Below are positions 10,998-20,935 of a stretch of DNA of 64,000 bases, one piece after another. This stretch comes from Paenibacillus sp. YYML68 (GTDB taxonomy: Bacteria > Bacillota > Bacilli > Paenibacillales > NBRC-103111): contig NZ_BQYI01000001.1 of assembly GCF_027923405.1 (NCBI RefSeq), forward strand, positions 1,032,501-1,096,500, in the 5' to 3' direction. The notes below the pieces were generated by a model. That model was not told the DNA's origin, did not search any database, and saw nothing but the letters and a program-made list of their open reading frames with translations. The first letter of the stretch is position 1; every line of letters starts with the position of its first letter. The translations under genes were made by a program, and so were the position numbers.

Positions 10998-11690
10998 GTG
11001 TATCAACGGGATTATATCGTAAGGATGCTGCAGGATGCGGCGAAGGCGATTCATGAGGTGCTAACGAAGCATCAGCAAGAGGCGCTGCGTCAACGACTGG
11101 CGCTGCTGAACGAAGCAATGAAGCGGCTCGCCGGGCTTGACTCGAAGCTCGTGCGTGGTCTGTCGACGAACGATCTGCTTGCCTTGCTCGCTCAGGGCGG
11201 AGTTGTGGACGTAGGCAAGTCGCTCGTCATCAGCGATATGCAGCAGGTGCGCGCGGCTCTGCTCGTCGAGGCCGGTCTGCAGGAGGAGGCCGCGGCTGAA
11301 GGTGTGAAGTCGCTGGAGCTGCTGCTTGCCGTGCGTCTTCTTGAGGAAGGCAAGGAGTGGCTCAGCGAGATCGACCTGCGCGTGGAGGGAGCGATCACGC
11401 TGCTCGGCCGCGCACCGAGGTCGGCTGAGGTATGGGAGCAGCTCGTGTCGTATTACCGGGAGAATGAGCGCTACGACAAGTGTGAGGATGCACTGTATCA
11501 CGCGTTGGACGGCTGGCTTGAGGGTGGAGAGCAGGAGCGAGGGCAGCAGCTGCTGGAGCTGGGGAGCGCGATGTACACCGGCTGGCTGGAGTTGTCAGAG
11601 GAGCAGCTCCTGCGCGGCGGGCTCAGTCGGGATGAGGTGCTCGCAGGAATGAAAGAGCTTTCCGAAATGAAAGCAGCAGCTGTAAAATGA
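10998..11690 (+). CDS. Helical hypothetical protein (DUF6483-like)
   Basis: A 230-aa soluble, almost entirely helical protein starting with GTG (MYQRDYIVRMLQDAAKAIHEVL). This opening and the overall length resemble proteins annotated as DUF6483 in Bacillota; I make this link from memory and it is not certain. The C-terminal half reads like two tetratricopeptide-type helical hairpins (AEVWEQLVSYYRENERYDK, CEDALYHALDGWLEGGEQERG), which suggests a protein-protein scaffold. There is no signal peptide and no membrane segment. It is the last gene of the antiporter/channel operon, 13 bp after the channel, so it may adjust one of the transporters. Its function is unknown. Confidence 0.75.
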   Translation: MYQRDYIVRMLQDAAKAIHEVLTKHQQEALRQRLALLNEAMKRLAGLDSKLVRGLSTNDLLALLAQGGVVDVGKSLVISDMQQVRAALLVEAGLQEEAAAEGVKSLELLLAVRLLEEGKEWLSEIDLRVEGAITLLGRAPRSAEVWEQLVSYYRENERYDKCEDALYHALDGWLEGGEQERGQQLLELGSAMYTGWLELSEEQLLRGGLSRDEVLAGMKELSEMKAAAVK

Positions 11691-11717
11691 AAGTAAATCA
11701 ACGTGAAATATCGCGGG

Positions 11718-11762
11718 AAATGCGAACTATTTTTTGTGACAAAAACGAGAATGTTCGGATTT
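11718..11762. promoter_or_regulatory. PurR operator: two inverted PurBoxes
   Basis: PurBox 1 on plus (AAATGCGAACTAT, 11718-11730) differs from the consensus AWWWCCGAACWWT at one base. PurBox 2 on minus (AAATCCGAACATT, complement of 11750-11762) matches it exactly. They are inverted and 19 bp apart as 13-mers, 17 bp if 14-mers are counted, which is the spacing known for B. subtilis PurR sites. They lie just upstream of the purE promoter, as in B. subtilis. Confidence 0.88.
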
Positions 11763-11767
11763 GCGAG

Positions 11768-11797
11768 TTGACAGCGCATGTTAATCCCTGCTAAACT
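11768..11797 (+). promoter_or_regulatory. Sigma-A promoter of the pur operon
   Basis: A perfect -35 box TTGACA (11768-11773) is followed after 18 bp by TAAACT (11792-11797). Transcription would start near 11804, about 85 nt before the riboswitch aptamer and immediately downstream of the PurR boxes. The -10 box is only moderately good, so its exact place is less sure than the -35. Confidence 0.65.
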
Positions 11798-11888
11798 GAT
11801 GTAGTGAAAAGCTGGTAAAGAAATTGTAAAGGTGCTTGTACGTAGACCCTTGAAGGGTGCTGCGGGCGGCTACCGTTAACTAAATAAT

Positions 11889-11955
11889 CTCGTATAATGT
11901 CGGGAATATGGCCCGAACGTTTCTACCCGAAAACCTTAAATTTTTGGACTACGAG
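11889..11955 (+). ncRNA. Guanine-class purine riboswitch aptamer
   Basis: A 67-nt aptamer. P1 pairs CTCGTA (11889-11894) with TACGAG (11950-11955). The J1/2 and J2/3 segments TATAAT and the GTTTCTACCC core are conserved, and the two hairpin loops (GGAATATGG region and CCTTAAA) can kiss. The specificity base in the 3' junction (GGACTACGAG) is C, which pairs guanine; adenine riboswitches have T there. It controls the purE operon through the terminator at 12042-12110. Confidence 0.95.
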
Positions 11956-12041
11956 CAAGCTACGAATAGAGAAGGTCAGTACCCTAGGTGCTTGACCTTA
12001 ACTTGCGCTTAAGACCTGAACGATCAGGATTGAGTAACTTG

Positions 12042-12110
12042 TCGTCCTTCGATAGATGATAATGCTGTGTAAGCAGTGCTGAAGTCTATCTCAAGGGCGA
12101 TTTTCATTTG
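12042..12110 (+). terminator. Riboswitch-controlled intrinsic terminator (expression platform)
   Basis: A long stem pairs TCGTCCTT (12042-12049) with AAGGGCGA (12093-12100) and GATAGA (12051-12056) with TCTATC (12085-12090), with a small apical hairpin. TTTTCATTT follows. It lies between the guanine aptamer and purE, where guanine binding would favour termination. Confidence 0.8.
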
Positions 12111-12151
12111 TATACATTATGACGAAACATGTCGATAAACGGAGGATAATC

Positions 12152-12637
12152 ATGTCTGTGCTAGTTGGTGTTATTATGGGCAGCCAGTCGGACTGGGAGA
12201 CGATGAAGCACGCCTGTGACGTGCTGGACGAGCTTGAGGTGCCCTATGAGAAAAGAGTCGTGTCCGCGCATCGGACACCGGATCTGATGTTCCAATACGC
12301 GGAGGCAGCGGTGGAGCGAGGTCTGAAGGTTATTATCGCCGGAGCAGGCGGAGCTGCGCATCTGCCAGGCATGGTGGCGTCGAAGACGGTGCTGCCGGTT
12401 ATTGGCGTGCCGGTCAAGTCGTCGACGCTGAGCGGGATCGACTCGCTGTACTCGATCGTGCAGATGCCAGGCGGCGTGCCGGTCGGCACGATGTCGATCG
12501 GGCAGGCGGGCGCGAAGAACGCGGGCTTGTACGCAGCGCAGCTGCTAGGCGCGTTCGACCCAGAGCTGCAGCAGCGTCTTGTCGAGCGTCGGGCGAAGGT
12601 AGCACAGGATGTTATTGAGAAGAGTGTGCTGGAGTGA
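12152..12637 (+). CDS. purE: N5-carboxyaminoimidazole ribonucleotide mutase PurE
   Basis: A 161-aa PurE, class I. It moves the carboxyl group of N5-CAIR to C4, giving CAIR, in de novo purine synthesis. The fold motif MGSQSDW at the N-terminus, SAHRTPD (about 45), and the [11 protein letters not shown] and GVPV segments are typical. I choose the ATG at 12152 with GGAGG eight bases upstream; a reading from 12119 adds 11 unlikely residues. It is the first gene of the pur operon, and its stop overlaps the start of purK. Confidence 0.97.
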   Translation: MSVLVGVIMGSQSDWETMKHACDVLDELEVPYEKRVVSAHRTPDLMFQYAEAAVERGLKVIIAGAGGAAHLPGMVASKTVLPVIGVPVKSSTLSGIDSLYSIVQMPGGVPVGTMSIGQAGAKNAGLYAAQLLGAFDPELQQRLVERRAKVAQDVIEKSVLE

Positions 12638-13830
12638 TGATGATGCAGCCAGACGCAAAGATAAAGGCTTATGACCCGCAGAAGGTGCTTGCGCCAGGCT
12701 CGACGATTGGAATATTGGGCGGCGGTCAGCTCGGCCGCATGCTGGCGCTCGCCGGACGGGCGATGGGCTATCGGTTCGTCACGCTGGAGCCGACGCCGGA
12801 TGCGCCTTGCGCGCAGGTGGCAGACGAGCAGCTGGAGGCCGCCTACGATGATGTGGAGGCAGCGCGGAGGCTCGCTGAGCTGTCAGACGTCATCACGTAC
12901 GAGTTCGAGAACGTGGATGCGAATGTGACAGCGTTGCTTATGCAAGAGTCTTATGTGCCGCAGGGCAGCACGCTGCTGTATACGACGCAGCATCGGCTGC
13001 GCGAGAAGCGGGCGATTGAGGCGACAGGCGTGAAGGTAGCGCCGTATGCCGAGATCGGCAGCGTCGATGAGCTCCGGGCAGCGGTGGCTCGCTTCGGCAC
13101 GCCATGCGTGCTGAAGACGGCGACAGGCGGCTATGACGGCAAGGGCCAGTGGGTCATTCGAAGCGAAGAGGAGATTGCCGAAGCTTACGAAACGCTCAGT
13201 CAGGCGCGTACGGAGCTCGTGCTTGAACAGTTTATACGCTTCACCAAGGAAATATCCGTCATTGCGGCACGCAGTCCGCGCGGCGAGGTGAAGGTATTCC
13301 CTGCTGCTGAGAACGTGCATGTGAACAACATACTTCATCTGTCGTTCGCACCGGCACGAGTCGATGCGGACGTGCTGGAGCGTGCAGAAGCAATCGCCAA
13401 GATGATCGCCGAAGGGCTCGATGTGATCGGTCTGATCGCCGTCGAGCTGTTCCTGACCGAGGACGGCGAGCTGTTCGTCAACGAGCTGGCGCCGCGGCCG
13501 CACAATTCGGGGCACTACACGATGGAGGCGTGCCGGACGTCGCAGTTCGAGCAGCATGTGCGGGCGATCTGCAACCTGCCGCTCGGCGATCCTGCTCTCA
13601 TGCAGCCGGTCGTCATGGTCAACGTGCTCGGCGAGCATGTGCAGCCGCTGCTTGATTGGATCGTGCAGCCACAGTCGGAGCATGTCGCTGGAGTGACAGC
13701 GAAGCTTCATCTATATGGCAAGCACGAGGCGAAGGAAGGCCGCAAGATGGGGCACGTCAACCTGCTGGCGAACACGCATGAGGATGCCATTCGCTGGATA
13801 GAGGCTTCACATATATGGGACGCTAATTAA
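12634..13830 (+). CDS. purK: 5-(carboxyamino)imidazole ribonucleotide synthase PurK
   Basis: A 398-aa ATP-grasp enzyme that converts AIR, bicarbonate and ATP to N5-CAIR, the substrate of PurE. The N-terminal pre-ATP-grasp domain has [13 protein letters not shown] (about 24-36). The ATP-grasp core contains the [12 protein letters not shown] glycine-rich loop (about 163-174), and the metal-site region reads [12 protein letters not shown] (about 288-299). The first ATG overlaps the purE stop by four bases, so translation is coupled. Two further ATG codons follow directly and could serve as the start. Confidence 0.96.
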   Translation: MMMMQPDAKIKAYDPQKVLAPGSTIGILGGGQLGRMLALAGRAMGYRFVTLEPTPDAPCAQVADEQLEAAYDDVEAARRLAELSDVITYEFENVDANVTALLMQESYVPQGSTLLYTTQHRLREKRAIEATGVKVAPYAEIGSVDELRAAVARFGTPCVLKTATGGYDGKGQWVIRSEEEIAEAYETLSQARTELVLEQFIRFTKEISVIAARSPRGEVKVFPAAENVHVNNILHLSFAPARVDADVLERAEAIAKMIAEGLDVIGLIAVELFLTEDGELFVNELAPRPHNSGHYTMEACRTSQFEQHVRAICNLPLGDPALMQPVVMVNVLGEHVQPLLDWIVQPQSEHVAGVTAKLHLYGKHEAKEGRKMGHVNLLANTHEDAIRWIEASHIWDAN

Positions 13831-13860
13831 AGAAAGAGTTAAATAGGAGGCTGCAATACA

Positions 13861-15159
13861 ATGATCGATCGTTATACAAGACCCGAGATGGGCAACATCT
13901 GGACGGAAGAGAACAAGTTCAAGGCATGGCTGGAGGTCGAGCTGCTGTCCTGTGAGGCGTGGGCGGAGCTGGGCGTTATCCCGAAGGAAGACGTTGTCGA
14001 GCTGCGCAAGAACGCAAGCTTCAATATTGAGCGGATCTATGAGATCGAGCAGGAGACGCGTCACGATGTGATCGCCTTCACGCGTGCTGTATCCGAGACG
14101 GTCGGACCCGAGCGTAAGTGGGTGCATTACGGCTTGACATCGACAGACGTTGTCGATACGGCGCTTGGCTACTTGCTGAGACAGGCGAACGAAATTATCG
14201 AGAAGGACATCGTGAGCTTCATCGACATCCTGCGCGATAAGGCCATTGCATACAAGGATACGCCGATGATGGGACGTACGCATGGCGTGCATGCCGAGCC
14301 GACGACGTTCGGCTTGAAGATGGCGCTCTGGTACGAGGAAATGAAGCGGAACCTCGAGCGCTTCCGCCATGCAGCGGACGGTGTACAGTTCGGTAAAATC
14401 TCCGGCGCGGTCGGCACGTACGCGAACATCGATCCATTCGTGGAGCAGTACGTGTGCGATAAGCTCGGCACGAAGGCGGCGCCGATCTCGACGCAGACGC
14501 TGCAGCGTGACCGTCACGCCGAATATATGGCGACGCTGGCGCTCGTTGCGACGTCGCTAGACAAGTTCGCGACGGAGATTCGCGCGTTGCAGAAGAGTGA
14601 GTTCCGCGAGGTGGAGGAGCCGTTCGCGAAGGGTCAGAAGGGCTCGTCGGCGATGCCGCACAAGCGCAACCCGATCGGCTGCGAGAGCATCTCCGGTCTT
14701 GCCCGCGTCATTCGCGGCCACATGATTTCGGCGTACGAGAACGTGACGCTGTGGCATGAGCGCGACATCTCGCACTCGTCGGTGGAGCGGGTCATTTTAC
14801 CAGATGCAACAATCTTGCTGAACTACATGCTCAATCGTCTGGGCAACATCATCAAGAACTTGACCGTGTTCCCTGAGAACATGAAGCGCAACATGCAGTC
14901 GACATATGGTGTGCCGTTCTCCGGCCGTGTCATGACGAAGCTGATCGACAAGGGCTTCAGCCGCGAGCAGGCGTACGACACGGTGCAGCCGCGTGCGATG
15001 CAGGCGTGGGAGGAGCAGCGCTCGTTCCGCGACATCGTGCTGAGCACTTCGGCGATTACAGACGTGCTGAGCGCAGACGAGATCGACGATGCGTTCAACC
15101 CGAGCTGGCATCTGAAGCATGTCGATACGATCTTCAAGCGTCTTGGCTTGAGCGAATAG
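13861..15159 (+). CDS. purB: Adenylosuccinate lyase PurB
   Basis: A 432-aa member of the fumarase/aspartase superfamily. It removes fumarate from SAICAR and, in AMP synthesis, from adenylosuccinate. The three conserved regions are visible: [14 protein letters not shown] (catalytic His, about 138-152), TSTDVVDTA (about 95) and the family signature [10 protein letters not shown] (about 262-271). Translation starts at an ATG after AGGAGG. It follows purK after 30 bp, which differs little from the B. subtilis order. Confidence 0.97.
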   Translation: MIDRYTRPEMGNIWTEENKFKAWLEVELLSCEAWAELGVIPKEDVVELRKNASFNIERIYEIEQETRHDVIAFTRAVSETVGPERKWVHYGLTSTDVVDTALGYLLRQANEIIEKDIVSFIDILRDKAIAYKDTPMMGRTHGVHAEPTTFGLKMALWYEEMKRNLERFRHAADGVQFGKISGAVGTYANIDPFVEQYVCDKLGTKAAPISTQTLQRDRHAEYMATLALVATSLDKFATEIRALQKSEFREVEEPFAKGQKGSSAMPHKRNPIGCESISGLARVIRGHMISAYENVTLWHERDISHSSVERVILPDATILLNYMLNRLGNIIKNLTVFPENMKRNMQSTYGVPFSGRVMTKLIDKGFSREQAYDTVQPRAMQAWEEQRSFRDIVLSTSAITDVLSADEIDDAFNPSWHLKHVDTIFKRLGLSE

Positions 15160-15172
15160 GAGGCTGGCGCTC

Positions 15173-16066
15173 GTGGGTGAGAAGGAAGCAATCGCAATAT
15201 CCAGCGCACAGTCGTATGTGACGGCTCCGCTGCTGTACAAGGGCAAGGTGCGCGAGCTGTACGACCTCGGTGAGCATTACTTAATCGCGGTTACCGACCG
15301 CATCTCGGCGTTCGACTGGGTGCTGAGCCCGGCGGTGCCGTACAAGGGCAGCGTGCTGAACTCGCTGAGCCGATTCTGGTTCGAGCAGACGGCGTCGATT
15401 CAGCCGAACCACGTTGTGCATACGGATGTGGAGCAGCTCGGAGACATCGTTACGGATCGCGACATCATGAAGGATCGCTTCATGGTGACGAAGAAGGCGG
15501 AGCGCATCGATATCGAGTGCGTGGTGCGCGGCTACATTACCGGCGGCGGCTGGAGACAGTACCAGCAGACCGGCGAGGTGAACGGACATAAGCTGCCTGC
15601 AGGCATGCGTAAGAACGAGAAGTGCCCGCAGCCGATCTTCACGCCAGCGGCGAAGAACGACGTCGGCCACGACGAGGACATCTCGATCGAGCGGATGAAG
15701 GAGCTGGTCGGCGCTGAGCTGACCGAGCAGCTGCAGGAGAAGAGCATTCGGCTGTACGAGTTCGCGCATGCGTTCTGTGCGGAGCGGGGCATTATACTCG
15801 CGGATACGAAATTCGAATTCGGACTTATTGATGGCGAGATTATTCTCATAGACGAAATCTTCACCCCGGACTCCTCGCGCTTCTGGGATCAGAATAAATA
15901 TGAGCTGGACATCGAGATCGACAGCATGGATAAGGAGCCGGTACGCACGTACCTCGCCGGAACGAGCTGGGACAAGAACAGCGAGCCGGACCCGCTGCCG
16001 CAGCAGGTCGTCGAGGAGACGAGCCGCCGCTATCGTGACATTTATAACCGTTTGGTGCAAGGATAG
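15173..16066 (+). CDS. purC: Phosphoribosylaminoimidazole-succinocarboxamide synthase PurC
   Basis: A 297-aa SAICAR synthetase that joins CAIR and aspartate with ATP. The family blocks LLYKGKVRELYDLG (about 21-34), ECVVRGYITGGGW (about 121-133) and LADTKFEFGLIDG with the nearby LIDEIFTPDSSRFW (about 205-235) are intact. At 297 aa it is longer than the roughly 240-aa Bacillus enzyme and closer to the longer type found in yeast and many Paenibacillus. The start is GTG after AGGAGGCTGG, 13 bp after purB. Confidence 0.96.
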   Translation: MGEKEAIAISSAQSYVTAPLLYKGKVRELYDLGEHYLIAVTDRISAFDWVLSPAVPYKGSVLNSLSRFWFEQTASIQPNHVVHTDVEQLGDIVTDRDIMKDRFMVTKKAERIDIECVVRGYITGGGWRQYQQTGEVNGHKLPAGMRKNEKCPQPIFTPAAKNDVGHDEDISIERMKELVGAELTEQLQEKSIRLYEFAHAFCAERGIILADTKFEFGLIDGEIILIDEIFTPDSSRFWDQNKYELDIEIDSMDKEPVRTYLAGTSWDKNSEPDPLPQQVVEETSRRYRDIYNRLVQG

Positions 16067-16103
16067 ATTACAATAAACCATTCCCCGGGAGGCACGGATT
16101 GAG

Positions 16104-16352
16104 ATGTTGAAAGCGACCGTATACGTAACGATTAAGCAAAGCGTACTGGATGTACAAGGAACCGCCGTTCAAGGCGCGCTTCACTCGATGGGCTTCGACG
16201 AAGTTGGCAAGGTGCGTATTGGTAAATACCTGGAGGTCGATCTGAACACGAACGACCGCGCCGCTGCTGAAGAGCGTGTGAAGGCGATGTGCGAGAAGCT
16301 GCTGGCGAACACGGTCATTGAGGACTACCGCTACGAGCTCGTTGAGGCTTAA
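16104..16352 (+). CDS. purS: Phosphoribosylformylglycinamidine synthase subunit PurS
   Basis: An 82-aa small subunit of the three-part FGAM synthase of Gram-positive bacteria. It has the PurS fold, with the segment KQSVLDVQGTAVQGALHSMGF (about 12-32) and the C-terminal TVIEDYRYEL. It bridges PurQ and PurL and helps channel ammonia. The gene begins 37 bp after purC and lies 20 bp before purQ, as expected for stoichiometric expression. Confidence 0.96.
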   Translation: MLKATVYVTIKQSVLDVQGTAVQGALHSMGFDEVGKVRIGKYLEVDLNTNDRAAAEERVKAMCEKLLANTVIEDYRYELVEA

Positions 16353-16372
16353 CATAAAAGGGGGAGCAACGC

Positions 16373-17068
16373 ATGAATTTCGCGGTTCTGGTGTTTCCAG
16401 GCTCGAACTGTGACATCGACTGCTTCAAGGCGGTTGAGGACACGATCGGACAGCCTGTTGAATATGTGTGGCATACAGCTACGGATCTATCCAAGTACGA
16501 CTGCATTCTAGTGCCGGGAGGCTTCTCCTACGGCGACTACTTGCGCTGCGGCGCGATCGCACGGTTCGCTCCTGTCATGAACGCGCTCGTTGAGGCTGCG
16601 GCACAGGGCAAGTACGTGCTTGGCATCTGCAACGGCTTCCAGATCTTGACCGAGGCGGGTCTGCTGCCAGGCGCATTGCTGCGCAATAAGGCGCTCAAGT
16701 TCCGCTGCCACGCGGCGATGCTGGAGGTTGTGAACGCGGACAATCCGTTTACGAAGGAATATAAGCAGGGCGAGCTCATCAACATTCCGATTGCGCACGG
16801 GGAAGGCAGCTACTACTGCGACGACGCGACGCTGGCGGAGCTTAAGGCGAATAACCAAATTATTTTCCGCTATGAAGCGGGCAACAACCCGAACGGCTCG
16901 GTGGACGACATCGCAGGCGTCAGCAACAAGGCAGGCAACGTGGTCGGCATGATGCCGCATCCGGAGCGCGCCATTGCGGACATTCTTGGTTCGGCGGACG
17001 GAGCACGTATGTTTACATCGATCTTGAGCACTTGGAGGGAGAAGCATGGCGCAGCAGCTATCGGCTAA
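16373..17068 (+). CDS. purQ: Phosphoribosylformylglycinamidine synthase, glutaminase subunit PurQ
   Basis: A 231-aa class I glutamine amidotransferase that releases ammonia from glutamine for PurL. The nucleophile cysteine lies in GICNGFQIL (about 83-91) and the catalytic His/Glu pair in MPHPERA (about 197-203). The last 23 bases overlap the start of purL, and the purL ribosome site lies inside purQ, so translation is coupled. Confidence 0.97.
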   Translation: MNFAVLVFPGSNCDIDCFKAVEDTIGQPVEYVWHTATDLSKYDCILVPGGFSYGDYLRCGAIARFAPVMNALVEAAAQGKYVLGICNGFQILTEAGLLPGALLRNKALKFRCHAAMLEVVNADNPFTKEYKQGELINIPIAHGEGSYYCDDATLAELKANNQIIFRYEAGNNPNGSVDDIAGVSNKAGNVVGMMPHPERAIADILGSADGARMFTSILSTWREKHGAAAIG

Positions 17069-19289
17069 GGAGCCAACGGCTCAACAGATTGAAGAGCAGA
17101 AGATCTATAAGCAGTTCGGCGTATCAGACTCCGAATATGAGAAAATATGCGGGTTCCTCGGTCGCAAGCCGAATTACGTCGAGATTGGCGTATTCAGCGT
17201 CATGTGGTCGGAGCACTGCTCCTATAAGAACTCCAAGGTCGTGCTGAAGAAGTTCCCGACGAGCGGTCCACGCGTCCTGATGGGACCGGGCGAAGGCGCG
17301 GGTATCGTCGATATCGGCGATAACCAGGCGGTCGTGTTCAAGATTGAAAGCCATAACCACCCTTCCGCGGTGGAGCCGTACCAAGGCGCTGCTACAGGCG
17401 TAGGTGGCATTATTCGTGACATCTTCTCGATGGGCGCGCGTCCCGTAGCGGTGCTGAACAGCTTGCGCTTCGGACGTCTGACGAACGATCGGGTGAAATA
17501 TTTGTTCGAGCACGTCGTGTCCGGTATTGCGGGCTACGGCAACTGTATCGGTATCCCGACTGTCGGCGGCGAAATTATGTTCGATGAGAGCTACGAGGGT
17601 AACCCGCTCGTTAACGCAATGTGCGTCGGCTTGATCGATCACGATAAAATTCAAAAGGGTGTCGCGAAGGGCGTCGGCAACCCGGTATTCTACGTAGGTC
17701 CAGCGACAGGCCGCGACGGTATTCACGGCGCGACGTTCGCCTCCGAGGACTTGACGGCGGAATCCGAAGCGAAGCGCTCTGCTGTGCAGGTCGGCGACCC
17801 GTTCATGGAGAAGCTCGTGCTCGAAGCATGTCTCGAGCTGATCGACTCCGGTATCGTCGTCGGTATTCAGGATATGGGCGCCGCAGGTCTGACGTGCTCC
17901 AGCTCCGAGATGGCGAGCAAGGCGGGCAACGGCATGGAGCTGTACCTCGACGAGGTGCCGCAGCGCGAGGAAGGCATGACGCCTTACGAGATGATGCTGT
18001 CCGAGTCGCAGGAGCGGATGCTGTTCGTCGTGAAGCCTGAGCATGAAGAGCAGGCGAAGGCGATCTTCGAGCGTTGGGGACTGCATTGCGCGAAGGTGGG
18101 TAAAGTGACGGACGACGGCAACCTGAAGCTGTACCATCAGGGCGAGCTGGTCGGCGATATGCCGGTGACAGCGCTCGTGGACGAGTGCCCGATGTACCAC
18201 AAGCCTTCGCAGGTGCCGGCTTACTACGAGGCGAACGCATCGGTCGATACGACTCGCTATGCGGAAGTGACGGACCTGCAGGATGCGCTGCTGAAGGTGC
18301 TCGCTTCTCCTACTGTTGCAAGCAAGGAATGGGTATACAACCAGTACGACTACATGGTGCGCACGAGCACAGCCGTTCAGCCGGGCTCTGACGCAGCGGT
18401 TGTAACGATCCGCGGCTCCCGCAAGGCGCTGTCGATGTCGACAGACTGCAACGGACGCTACGTGTACCTCGATCCAGAGGTGGGCGGACGTATTGCGGTC
18501 GCGGAAGCGGCGCGTAACAACGTATGCTCCGGCGCTGAGCCGCTCGCAATTACCGATAACCTGAACTTCGGAAGCCCGGAGAAGCCGGAAATATTCTGGC
18601 AGCTGGAGAAGTCGGTGGACGGTATGGCGGAGGCTTGCCGCGAGCTGAACACGCCGGTTATCGGCGGTAACGTCAGCTTGTACAACGAGAACACGAAGGG
18701 CGCGATCTACCCGACGCCAGTGGTCGGCATGGTCGGCTTGATCCATGATGTGGATCATATTACGACGCAAGGCTTCAAGCGCGAGGGCGACGTTGTGCTG
18801 CTGCTCGGCGATACGAAGGCAGAGCTCGGAGGAAGTGAGTTCCAGTCCGTCATCCACGGCGTAACGGAAGGACGTCCTCCGGCGATCGATCTGGCGGTAG
18901 AGAAAGTATTGCTCGACTCCGTGCTTGGCGCGATCCAGCAAGGTCTGGTCGCTTCGGCGCACGACTTGTCTGACGGCGGTCTTGCTGTAGCGCTCGCAGA
19001 GAGCTGCATGAGCGGTCGTCTTGGCGCGAAGGTGAACGTCGAGACCGCACTGCGTCCAGACTTCGCTCTGTTCAGTGAGAGCCAGTCGCGCATCCTGCTC
19101 AGCGCTTCGCCGGAGAAGGCGGGCGAGCTCGAAGCTCTGCTTCGCGCGAAGGGTGTGCCGGTGCAGGTGCTCGGTACAGTCGGCGGCGACAAGCTGCAGG
19201 TCAGCGTTAACGGAAGCTCGGTCATTGATGCATCTGTCACACAACTAGAAAAGGTCTGGAAGGATGCGATTCCATGTCTGATGAGCTAA
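17046..19289 (+). CDS. purL: Phosphoribosylformylglycinamidine synthase, synthetase subunit PurL
   Basis: A 747-aa small-type PurL. It uses ATP and PurQ ammonia to convert FGAR to FGAM. The AIR-synthase-related modules occur twice: the first has [14 protein letters not shown] (about 49) and [25 protein letters not shown] (about 98-122), with the catalytic His; the second lies near residues 430-600 ([16 protein letters not shown]). The start ATG follows GGAGGGAGAAGC inside purQ. Its final 16 bases overlap the purF start. Confidence 0.97.
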   Translation: MAQQLSAKEPTAQQIEEQKIYKQFGVSDSEYEKICGFLGRKPNYVEIGVFSVMWSEHCSYKNSKVVLKKFPTSGPRVLMGPGEGAGIVDIGDNQAVVFKIESHNHPSAVEPYQGAATGVGGIIRDIFSMGARPVAVLNSLRFGRLTNDRVKYLFEHVVSGIAGYGNCIGIPTVGGEIMFDESYEGNPLVNAMCVGLIDHDKIQKGVAKGVGNPVFYVGPATGRDGIHGATFASEDLTAESEAKRSAVQVGDPFMEKLVLEACLELIDSGIVVGIQDMGAAGLTCSSSEMASKAGNGMELYLDEVPQREEGMTPYEMMLSESQERMLFVVKPEHEEQAKAIFERWGLHCAKVGKVTDDGNLKLYHQGELVGDMPVTALVDECPMYHKPSQVPAYYEANASVDTTRYAEVTDLQDALLKVLASPTVASKEWVYNQYDYMVRTSTAVQPGSDAAVVTIRGSRKALSMSTDCNGRYVYLDPEVGGRIAVAEAARNNVCSGAEPLAITDNLNFGSPEKPEIFWQLEKSVDGMAEACRELNTPVIGGNVSLYNENTKGAIYPTPVVGMVGLIHDVDHITTQGFKREGDVVLLLGDTKAELGGSEFQSVIHGVTEGRPPAIDLAVEKVLLDSVLGAIQQGLVASAHDLSDGGLAVALAESCMSGRLGAKVNVETALRPDFALFSESQSRILLSASPEKAGELEALLRAKGVPVQVLGTVGGDKLQVSVNGSSVIDASVTQLEKVWKDAIPCLMS

Positions 19290-20812
19290 TCGTCGCTGGA
19301 CAAGGAGCACAAGTTCGCGTGAAAGGGTCCGGAGCTAGCCATCAGCTCTGGACCGGCAATTTCTACAACGAAGGCATTAACAGCCATGACGGCTTGTTCG
19401 ATAAATTGCGAGAGGAGTGCGGCGTATTCGGCGTGTTCGGTCACGACGATGCCGCCTCTCTCTCGTACTACGGACTGCACGCGCTGCAGCACCGCGGCCA
19501 GGAGAGCTCAGGCATCTGTGTCTCGAACGGTCAGACGTTTAACTACCATCGCGGCATGGGGCTCGTGAAGGAAGTGTTCGACAACGACACGCTCGGCAAG
19601 CTGGTCGGCTCTGTAGCGATCGGTCATGTGCGCTATTCGACGTCGGGCGAGAGCAAGCTGACGAACGCGCAGCCGCTCGTGTTCAAGTACCGCGAGGGCG
19701 ATCTGGCGATCGCGACGAACGGCAACTTGACCAACGCACCCGAGGTGAAAAAGCGTCTCGAGCGCGACGGCTCGATCTTCCAGACGACGAGTGATACCGA
19801 GGTCGTGGCGCACTTGATCGCCCGCTCGAAGCATGACGACATCGTGCAGGCGGTGAAGGATGCGCTCGTGCAGGTGGAAGGCGCCTTCGCTTTCTTGTTC
19901 CTGACGAACGATAAGCTGATCGTTGCGCGCGATCCGCACGGGCTTCGCCCGTTCGTCATGGGTGAGCTCGGCGGCGCGAGCCTGTTCGCGTCCGAGTCCT
20001 GTGCGTTCGACACCGTCGGCGGCCGCTATGTGCGCGACATCGAGCCGGGCGAGCTGCTCGTGCTGGACCGTGCGACTGGCAAGGTGACCGTCGATCGGTT
20101 CGCACCGCTCAAGCAGCGGGCGATCTGCGCGATGGAGTACATCTACTTCGCTCGTCCGGACAGTGATATTGATTCGACGAACATTCATTCGGCTCGTAAG
20201 CGGATGGGTCGTCAGCTGGCGATGGAGGCGTTTGTGGACGCGGATATCGTGACGGGCGTGCCAGATTCCTCCATCTCGGCTGCCATCGGCTATGCCGAGC
20301 AGACGGGTATTCCGTACGAGCTCGGACTGATCAAGAATCGGTATACAGGCCGGACGTTCATCCAGCCGAGCCAAGAGCTGCGCGAGCAGGGCGTGAAGAT
20401 GAAGCTGTCGGCGGTGCGCAGCATCGTCGAGGGCAAGCGCGTCGTCATGATCGACGACTCGATCGTGCGCGGCACGACGTCGCTTCGCATCGTCAACCTG
20501 CTTCGTGAAGCAGGTGCGACTGAGGTACACGTGCGCATCAGCTCGCCGCCGTTCGCGAATCCGTGCTTCTACGGCATCGATACGCCGAGCCGGCAGGAGC
20601 TGATCGCCGCAGTGAAGTCGGTCGAGGAGATTCGTCAGGCGATTAATGCGGACTCGCTCCATTTCTTGACGAAGGACGGACTGCTTACGGCCATCGGCCG
20701 CGAGGGCGATGAGTACAACCGCGGTCACTGTACAGCTTGCTTCGACAACCAGTACCCGACAGCGGTGCCGGATGAGGCAGCTGCGATGATGGCTTGCGGC
20801 GGGTGCGATTAA
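19274..20812 (+). CDS. purF: Amidophosphoribosyltransferase PurF
   Basis: A 512-aa enzyme for the first committed step, PRPP plus glutamine to phosphoribosylamine. The N-terminal glutaminase domain starts at the Cys in EECGVFG, and the PRTase domain has the PRPP loop [14 protein letters not shown] (about 391-404). HCTACF near the C-terminus supplies two ligands of the oxygen-sensitive 4Fe-4S cluster known from B. subtilis PurF. The Cys nucleophile is residue 49 in this reading, so the propeptide to be removed is unusually long (11 residues in B. subtilis). An in-frame GTG at about 19319 after AAGGAG could be an alternative start. Confidence 0.95.
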   Translation: MSDELIVAGQGAQVRVKGSGASHQLWTGNFYNEGINSHDGLFDKLREECGVFGVFGHDDAASLSYYGLHALQHRGQESSGICVSNGQTFNYHRGMGLVKEVFDNDTLGKLVGSVAIGHVRYSTSGESKLTNAQPLVFKYREGDLAIATNGNLTNAPEVKKRLERDGSIFQTTSDTEVVAHLIARSKHDDIVQAVKDALVQVEGAFAFLFLTNDKLIVARDPHGLRPFVMGELGGASLFASESCAFDTVGGRYVRDIEPGELLVLDRATGKVTVDRFAPLKQRAICAMEYIYFARPDSDIDSTNIHSARKRMGRQLAMEAFVDADIVTGVPDSSISAAIGYAEQTGIPYELGLIKNRYTGRTFIQPSQELREQGVKMKLSAVRSIVEGKRVVMIDDSIVRGTTSLRIVNLLREAGATEVHVRISSPPFANPCFYGIDTPSRQELIAAVKSVEEIRQAINADSLHFLTKDGLLTAIGREGDEYNRGHCTACFDNQYPTAVPDEAAAMMACGGCD

Positions 20813-20846
20813 GCGACTACAAGGACACATGTACACGATGAGGATT

Positions 20847-20886
20847 GGCGGTCGCCGCCGAATGGCTGGCCGCCTTCCCTTTTTAT
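20847..20886 (+). terminator. Internal hairpin and T tract between purF and purM
   Basis: GGCGGTCGCC and GGCTGGCCGCC form a GC-rich imperfect stem (20847-20874) followed by TTCCCTTTTTAT, in the 123-bp gap between purF and purM. It looks like an intrinsic terminator inside the operon. It could attenuate the distal genes (purMNHD) or act as a processing/stability element. Confidence 0.55.
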
Positions 20887-20935
20887 AGGAACCATAAGGT
20901 TATATATAGAAGTCACTCATAAGGAGGAATCCGCA

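Noticed and set aside
17124-19244. Long minus-strand frames of hundreds of codons opposite the pur genes
   Set aside because: They are antisense shadows of GC-rich codons, are rich in Arg, His and Leu, have no ribosome sites, and the plus-strand genes are complete and recognised.
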